This document shows positions 13,601-18,341 of a stretch of DNA of 18,341 nt, piece by piece. Below the pieces are notes generated by a model. It was given only the letters and a program-made list of their open reading frames with translations. It searched no databases and was not told where the DNA came from. Origin of the DNA: CAJQQY01 sp964352225 (GTDB taxonomy: Bacteria; Bacteroidota; Bacteroidia; Chitinophagales; Saprospiraceae); the NCBI GenBank assembly GCA_964352225.1, contig CAYGRM010000099.1, positions 1-18,341 on the forward strand, written 5' to 3'. A program made the translations under genes and the position numbers. Position 1 is the first letter of the stretch, and each line of letters begins with the position of its first letter.

Positions 13601-16600
13601 CTAAGGAAGTAAGATCATTTTTCCACTTGCTTGATGCTTCGAGGTTTTCACATGGTAGTACAATACTCCACTTGAAAAGCCTACCTCTTTTTCGAGGAGA
13701 AAACTCTGCTTTCCTTTAGGATAAAAGGAATTATAAGTTTTTAATAATTTCCCAGTTATGTCAAAAACGGTTATTTCTACATTATCTTCCTTCGGTAAAT
13801 AAAAATTAATCGAAGTCGTTTCTTTAAATGGATTTGGTGTATTTGGATATAACTTGAATTCTTCATTTGACAACGTATAAAGGCCATCTTCCAAATGCAA
13901 TTGAACATCATATTCACCTCCAATAGAGTTATAGGCAATTGCCTCTGTATATTTCGAAGTTATGTTAATTGCCTCATTTACCTCAAAACTTTCTTTCGCC
14001 ATGAACCGAACTTCAAACCACTTAAGTTTAGTTTCTAACCTTGTATTTCCTACTCCGTTCCAAGAAAAAGTAATTGCTCCTTTTTCCACAGTTGATGTTC
14101 CAAAATAAATATTCTCTATTTTTTTCACCTCCAAAAATTCCATCAAATCTTGTCTAAACGAAAGAGTAAATTGCCATGCTAAAAAGTCTTTTTCATTTTC
14201 TGTTTCGAAAACTAAGCTAACTTCTTCTCCTCTATTCACTTTTTTTTGCTGAGTTTTAAAAACCAAATTTCCTTCTTTCTCTCTCGTTTCATTGGTCAAA
14301 AGGTTTGGTAATGCATTTTCCGTAACATCTCCCACCTTTATAGCAACAAAATCTATTTCATTTAGATCTGAAGTTAAATTTTGGATATCTACAGCTTCTG
14401 GAAAATTTTCACTCAATGGATCATTGGGATTTGTAAAAATATAATTCGCATCTACAAATCTCCATGAAGGAATTCCATTTGGAAACTCACTCACATTCAA
14501 TAAAATCAAATTTCGAATTTGAGCTAAATCTAAAGCGGTCAAACTCCCTGAACCATTCACATCTGCTGCTATTATTTTATAAGGTGAATCTAATAATTCT
14601 ATTCCTAAAATGTGTTTTCTGATGGTTACAATATCAAATGTCGTTACTCCATTTAAGGGAGTATTATTTTTTACTGGTTTGATATTGTAACTTTCATACA
14701 TCGGCATGTTCGAGTTAAATGAACCCGCTGAATTGGTCATTTCTACAACTTGCCCATTATTGATATTTACTTCCACTTCATCTATTCCTTCTCCCTCCTC
14801 ATTGTCAATAAATCCACTCATGACAGCCATTTGTGTTAAAGGAACTCCACAGGTCCCAGATGGGGCAGTCATCATCACCTCTATCACACAAAAATCACAA
14901 TTCCCAGCTTGGTCACATGCCCATAATGCGACCCTACTTATTCCTAATTGATCGCACGTAAAAAGTATTTCAGTTGCAGTTGGAGGGACATTGGGATCAT
15001 TTAAAGTATCAAAAACTACCGTAAATGTTAGATCATCGAATGCAGTACAATTATCAAAACTCGATGTGTCGCTAACAAAAGTCATAGCTGGTAACATTAA
15101 CATTCCTGTACCATTTCCAGTTGGCATCAATTGAGAAGATACGCCTATACAAACTGGGGTTGGCTTTTTATCATCTACAACTTCGATATTAATGGTATGA
15201 GTAGTTGTATTTCCACATCCATCATCCAATAAATAAGTAGCAGTATAATTGCCTAAATCTGCAAGAACAATATCATATGGATTAGCCCCTAAATTCAAAT
15301 CAGGACTCGTCACACTTATCGAAATATTAGAACTACAATCATCAATGTTAGCCATATCAATCTCCGGAAGTCCTATTGCACCTTGGCAATTAGCATCAGC
15401 ACTAACGGTTATATCAGCTGGAGGATTTGATAGAATTGGCGCTTCATTATCACTTACCATAACCACTTGAGTATGTACCCAAACACCAGGACCATTTTGA
15501 GTTAAGTCTGGGTCATTTCCTGCTTGGCACCAATCAACAACTACCCATTTTCTAAAAATCTTAAGTGAACTGCAATCCCCTGTTCCCATGTGTAAAATTA
15601 AATCTGAAGGAGGATTAACGATACCAACCATACTACACGCTGAAATATTTCCAATTAGACTTGGCTCTCCAGTATTGGAAGGATCAGCAACTGATGGGTC
15701 ATTTTGATACGCAATACAGGATATAGCATTTACTCCTAAGAGATCTGTTGGAAACAAAATATCATCAACATCACTTGGATCAGTATTTCCAGAAAATGGA
15801 TCATTATTAACCACCTCAATAAGTTGAATACAAGAAGCCGTTTGACCTTGTGCATCTGTAACTGTCCACGTTCGAGTAATGGTTCCAGTTCCACAAGAAG
15901 GATCAAGTGTCCCTGAATTAACCCAAGAAATATTAGCAGTTCCGCAGTTATCCGATGCTATTGGCATACCTTGCGCCACAGCTGAGGTATCCATTCCACA
16001 TTCAATAATTACGCTAGGCGGACAAGTAATAATTGGATTTTGTTTGTCTTGAACTTGGACTTCCACCATGCATGAATTAGTATTTCCTGCCGCATCAGTT
16101 AATCTTAATTCAACCATAATTGTTTCTCCAACATCACAACAAATAAATTCTACAGAGCTTGCAAACAACGTCCCTGGATTGCAATTAGATGCCATTCTAC
16201 GAACTTCATAAGTTACAATTCCACAATTATCTGTACTTCCATCATCAAATACCATTGCATTTACATTGGCAAAACCTAGGTTATTTAGAGCTACAACGGT
16301 ATTTTCATCACACGCCATAATAGGTGCTAAATCATCAAAAACAGTTACAGTCATCGTACAGGTCGTATCATTATCGCAGGCATCAGTTACTTCATAGGTA
16401 ATCGTATGGGTACCAACTGGAACATCATTGATGACTCCTCCATTCGTATTTAAATTTCCAAAAGCACTCTGAACTTCTACCTCAAAATTTGTTGAATTAC
16501 ATGCATCCACAATTCCTACAGGCTGCAAAGCAACATTAGCAGTACATGAGTTGGAAGATGTACCCACAGTTATATCGGCTGGACAAGTCAATACCGGAGG

Positions 16601-17683
16601 AAGGTTATCCGTAATTTCAATAACTTGAATTACTGTATCTAAAAACTCATCTGCACAGCAATCAAACACCTGAAAAGTTCTGATAAACTTATCTTCATTT
16701 TCGCAGGAGCCTCCTAATGAAGGACTATCTTCATAAAGTAATTTTATATCAGAACATAACCCTGAAATATTTCCTGGACTTAATACTATATTGACAGTAG
16801 TGCCATTAATATTTATAAATGAATAAGTGGGATACCCTAATTCTGCAATAGACGTATCTGGTTGGTTTGATAAGTTACACTCCAATTCAACATTTGCTGG
16901 AGGTGTAATAGTAATGCCCGTTGTCGGAATTCTCAGAATTGAAATGGTCTGAGTACAGGTATCTGAATTTCCAGAAGAGTCAACGGCAACCCAGCTTTTA
17001 ACCAAAGTTGCTTTCGTTGCTGGATCCACGGAGCAATCTATCAAAGTCAACGTACTATCTAAAAGATAAATCGAATCAATTCCTCCACAATTATCTGTTG
17101 CCGTAATCGGTACAATAGGTCCACCTGCAACATTGCCCAATTCTTCAAAACAGTAAACACTTACATCACCACAATCAGCAATAACTGGAGCTAATTTATC
17201 TTCGATTCTTGCTCCACCCCAACAATTAGGTTCATTGCCTTCAAAAGAATCACTTCCATTAAGATCTCTATAAACCGTAATCTTTAAGGAATCATTAAGA
17301 CTAATATCCAAAGTCGTTGTATTTAAATTAATCGAAAGTGATTCACCCTCAATTAGAAAATTATCATCTTGGTCGGTTACAAATACACGTAGCGAATCTC
17401 TACAAGTTTGCGACAAACTCGAATAATTGGAAACAAACTGAGATGGATGAATGGTAAATGTGCAGTTTTCATCCACAGAGATATTTACACCTGAGTTACA
17501 TGATGCGCTACTTGAGCTATTGAAACATTGCGCCGAGCCTTGATTAGGCAAAAAAATAATTATTAGCGCCGTAAAGATTAGGAGTCCTCGAATTTTATCT
17601 TTTTGAAGAAAGGAAATAAAAAGACTCTTGGGGAAAGGAAAATAAAAATTTCCTCCCATCGGTTTAGGGATGATTTTGTTCAT
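13601..17683 (-). CDS. T9SS type A sorting-domain protein with HYR-like repeats, dockerin-like and cohesin-like segments
   Basis: This is a secreted protein of about 1360 residues. I chose the ATG at 17683 (MNKIIPKPMGG). The frame is open to 17767, but the extra 28 residues precede an already long charged N-region. The signal hydrophobic core is LLIFTALIIIFL, with cleavage near GSAQ at residue 52. The middle (about 55-950) holds cysteine-rich HYR-like units marked by APVIADCGD, PPVLTCPADITV, NPIITCPPSVIIECG, APILSNPPADITV and repeated (T/S)DNCG. A CnaB/carboxypeptidase-regulatory-like unit follows (about 955-1009). Next is a dockerin-like segment (about 1010-1122) with a Ca-loop-like ADVNGSGSLTALDLAQIRNLI. 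A cohesin-like beta region follows (about 1138-1275), and then the T9SS sorting domain (1276-1360, LYPNTPNPFKET ... SGVLYYHV). Likely surface or extracellular; a role in adhesion or matrix is inference. Confidence 0.9.
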   Translation of the reverse strand: MNKIIPKPMGGNFYFPFPKSLFISFLQKDKIRGLLIFTALIIIFLPNQGSAQCFNSSSSASCNSGVNISVDENCTFTIHPSQFVSNYSSLSQTCRDSLRVFVTDQDDNFLIEGESLSINLNTTTLDISLNDSLKITVYRDLNGSDSFEGNEPNCWGGARIEDKLAPVIADCGDVSVYCFEELGNVAGGPIVPITATDNCGGIDSIYLLDSTLTLIDCSVDPATKATLVKSWVAVDSSGNSDTCTQTISILRIPTTGITITPPANVELECNLSNQPDTSIAELGYPTYSFININGTTVNIVLSPGNISGLCSDIKLLYEDSPSLGGSCENEDKFIRTFQVFDCCADEFLDTVIQVIEITDNLPPVLTCPADITVGTSSNSCTANVALQPVGIVDACNSTNFEVEVQSAFGNLNTNGGVINDVPVGTHTITYEVTDACDNDTTCTMTVTVFDDLAPIMACDENTVVALNNLGFANVNAMVFDDGSTDNCGIVTYEVRRMASNCNPGTLFASSVEFICCDVGETIMVELRLTDAAGNTNSCMVEVQVQDKQNPIITCPPSVIIECGMDTSAVAQGMPIASDNCGTANISWVNSGTLDPSCGTGTITRTWTVTDAQGQTASCIQLIEVVNNDPFSGNTDPSDVDDILFPTDLLGVNAISCIAYQNDPSVADPSNTGEPSLIGNISACSMVGIVNPPSDLILHMGTGDCSSLKIFRKWVVVDWCQAGNDPDLTQNGPGVWVHTQVVMVSDNEAPILSNPPADITVSADANCQGAIGLPEIDMANIDDCSSNISISVTSPDLNLGANPYDIVLADLGNYTATYLLDDGCGNTTTHTINIEVVDDKKPTPVCIGVSSQLMPTGNGTGMLMLPAMTFVSDTSSFDNCTAFDDLTFTVVFDTLNDPNVPPTATEILFTCDQLGISRVALWACDQAGNCDFCVIEVMMTAPSGTCGVPLTQMAVMSGFIDNEEGEGIDEVEVNINNGQVVEMTNSAGSFNSNMPMYESYNIKPVKNNTPLNGVTTFDIVTIRKHILGIELLDSPYKIIAADVNGSGSLTALDLAQIRNLILLNVSEFPNGIPSWRFVDANYIFTNPNDPLSENFPEAVDIQNLTSDLNEIDFVAIKVGDVTENALPNLLTNETREKEGNLVFKTQQKKVNRGEEVSLVFETENEKDFLAWQFTLSFRQDLMEFLEVKKIENIYFGTSTVEKGAITFSWNGVGNTRLETKLKWFEVRFMAKESFEVNEAINITSKYTEAIAYNSIGGEYDVQLHLEDGLYTLSNEEFKLYPNTPNPFKETTSINFYLPKEDNVEITVFDITGKLLKTYNSFYPKGKQSFLLEKEVGFSSGVLYYHVKTSKHQASGKMILLP

Positions 17684-17904
17684 AGAATACAGTTCTTTAG
17701 TTATAAAAACGGTTTTAGAAATATGTCTTTGTTGAAAAATGAATCTCAACTTTTTCTCAGTTAGCACATTTTTTATTTTTAAAAAAATGGCTGCTTTGAC
17801 TAAATGAACTATGACTGTTTTTTTCTGTTTTGGGAAAACTAAAATGCGATTAGCATTATCAGCTTATAATGTGAAGGAAACAAAACATATATTTTTCTCT
17901 TATG

Positions 17905-17912
17905 CAAAAATA
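17905..17912 (-). promoter_or_regulatory. Candidate -7 promoter box of the large T9SS gene
   Basis: The minus strand reads TATTTTTG, matching TAnnTTTG. Transcription would start near 17898, giving a leader of about 215 bases before the ATG at 17683. No other full match was noticed between here and the start codon. No TTG -33 element is clear. Confidence 0.4.
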
Positions 17913-18152
17913 GAGAAATTGTGACGTGGTTTGATGGAAATAAAAAGTGAGGAAGAAATATTTTTTAAAATAAAAAGCATAAGATTATCTTATGTTTTTT
18001 ACTCTATCCTTGATTTTGGAGATATGATTTAGTGACAAATCTAGAAAAGAATTTTTACGAAAAAAAGCGTGATTTGAAGGTTTAAAAAATAATTTTCTTT
18101 GATTTTTTTGAAACAATAGAAAAGTATCAGTTTATTTTTTGTGGAAATTCAT
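17913..18152. other. AT-rich intergenic stretch without a recognisable gene
   Basis: Many A/T runs and no ORF, RNA gene or repeat that I can support. It separates the promoter region of the large T9SS gene from the structured copy at the window end. Confidence 0.5.
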
Positions 18153-18205
18153 AAAAAAAGCCCCCCTTCAATTAAATGAAGAGAGGCCATCCCAAAAACC
18201 GATTT
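18153..18205 (-). terminator. Terminator-like module copy at the window end
   Basis: Minus strand: AAATCGGTTTTTGGGATGG, then an 11-bp stem GCCTCTCTTCA / TGAAGGGGGGC (two U-G pairs), then TTTTTTTATG, a good T-run. The stem keeps pairing relative to the copy at 11516 although the tip bases differ. Whatever it terminates begins at or beyond the window edge. Confidence 0.75.
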
Positions 18206-18217
18206 TAAAGCAAGCTT

Positions 18218-18318
18218 AACTAGTTTTCAAAAACTAGTTTTTTTTCTTTTTAAAAATAGGTGAGTAGAAAAAATCTACCCACCTACATTCAATTTTAAAA
18301 CTTATCTATAAAAGATAA
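18218..18318 (-). ncRNA. Three consecutive stem-loops before the module: candidate structured RNA
   Basis: Perfect or near-perfect stems occur in series: TTATCT/AGATAA (18302-18318), a 12-position stem TAGGTG(G)GTAGA / TCTAC(T)CACCTA on the minus strand (18257-18285), and AACTAGTTTT/AAAACTAGTT (18218-18239). The single imperfect pair of the middle stem is A-C on plus but G-U in minus-strand RNA. With the following module this gives at least 165 nt of continuous predicted structure without an ORF. The 5' end may lie outside the window. Confidence 0.4.
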
Positions 18319-18341
18319 TTAGTATTCTAATTTTAATCGAA

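Overview
The window looks like chromosomal DNA of a Bacteroidota bacterium, most likely of the Saprospiria/Lewinella-like group. The evidence is its AT-rich composition, two very large secreted proteins with type IX secretion (T9SS, type A) C-terminal sorting domains, SprB-type and HYR-type adhesin repeats, promoter boxes fitting the Bacteroidota -7 consensus TAnnTTTG, and almost no Shine-Dalgarno sequences. A run of ten N (3487-3496) marks an assembly gap, so this is probably a draft or metagenome scaffold.

Layout. 53-2460 (minus strand): a GxxExxY/PDDEXK_3 protein, short ATCCG tandem repeats, and a YgiQ-family radical SAM protein. 2612-3750 (minus): a PD40 beta-propeller lipoprotein gene split by an insertion that contains the gap and is bordered by a 6-bp direct repeat. 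3854-4585 (minus): an NRDE/TANGO2-type protein with a clear terminator. 4820-6427 (the only plus-strand gene): a Rieske [2Fe-2S] domain fused to the FMN/[3Fe-4S] synthase domain of glutamate synthase. 6468-10061 (minus): a 1197-residue secreted protein with seven ~58-residue N-terminal repeats, eight SprB-like repeats and a T9SS tail. 10278-11257 (minus): ruvX-def, a tight two-gene housekeeping unit. 11281-13600: a 2.3-kb stretch with one weak small ORF, full of inverted repeats. 13601-17683 (minus): a ~1360-residue T9SS protein with HYR-like repeats, a dockerin-like segment and a cohesin-like segment. 17684-18341: leader, promoter and another structured repeat copy.

The most unusual signal is in the gene-poor stretch. 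A family of eight terminator-like modules (six between 11516 and 12545, two more at 13520 and 18153) shares a conserved box, read on the minus strand as ACRGTTTTGGGAT or ACAGTTTAGAGA, followed by a G/C-rich hairpin and usually a T-run. Imperfect pairs in these stems are mostly C-A on the plus strand, which become U-G wobbles in minus-strand RNA. Stem sequences also change while pairing is kept. Both point to selection as minus-strand RNA. Most modules are preceded by another stem-loop. This could be a tandem array of small structured RNAs, a lineage-specific terminator design, or a family of mobile-element ends. The sequence alone does not decide among these.

Apart from ruvX-def the genes show no shared pathway. 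The two giant T9SS proteins are presumably surface or secreted adhesin-like products, and the intact form of the PD40 lipoprotein would also be in the cell envelope.
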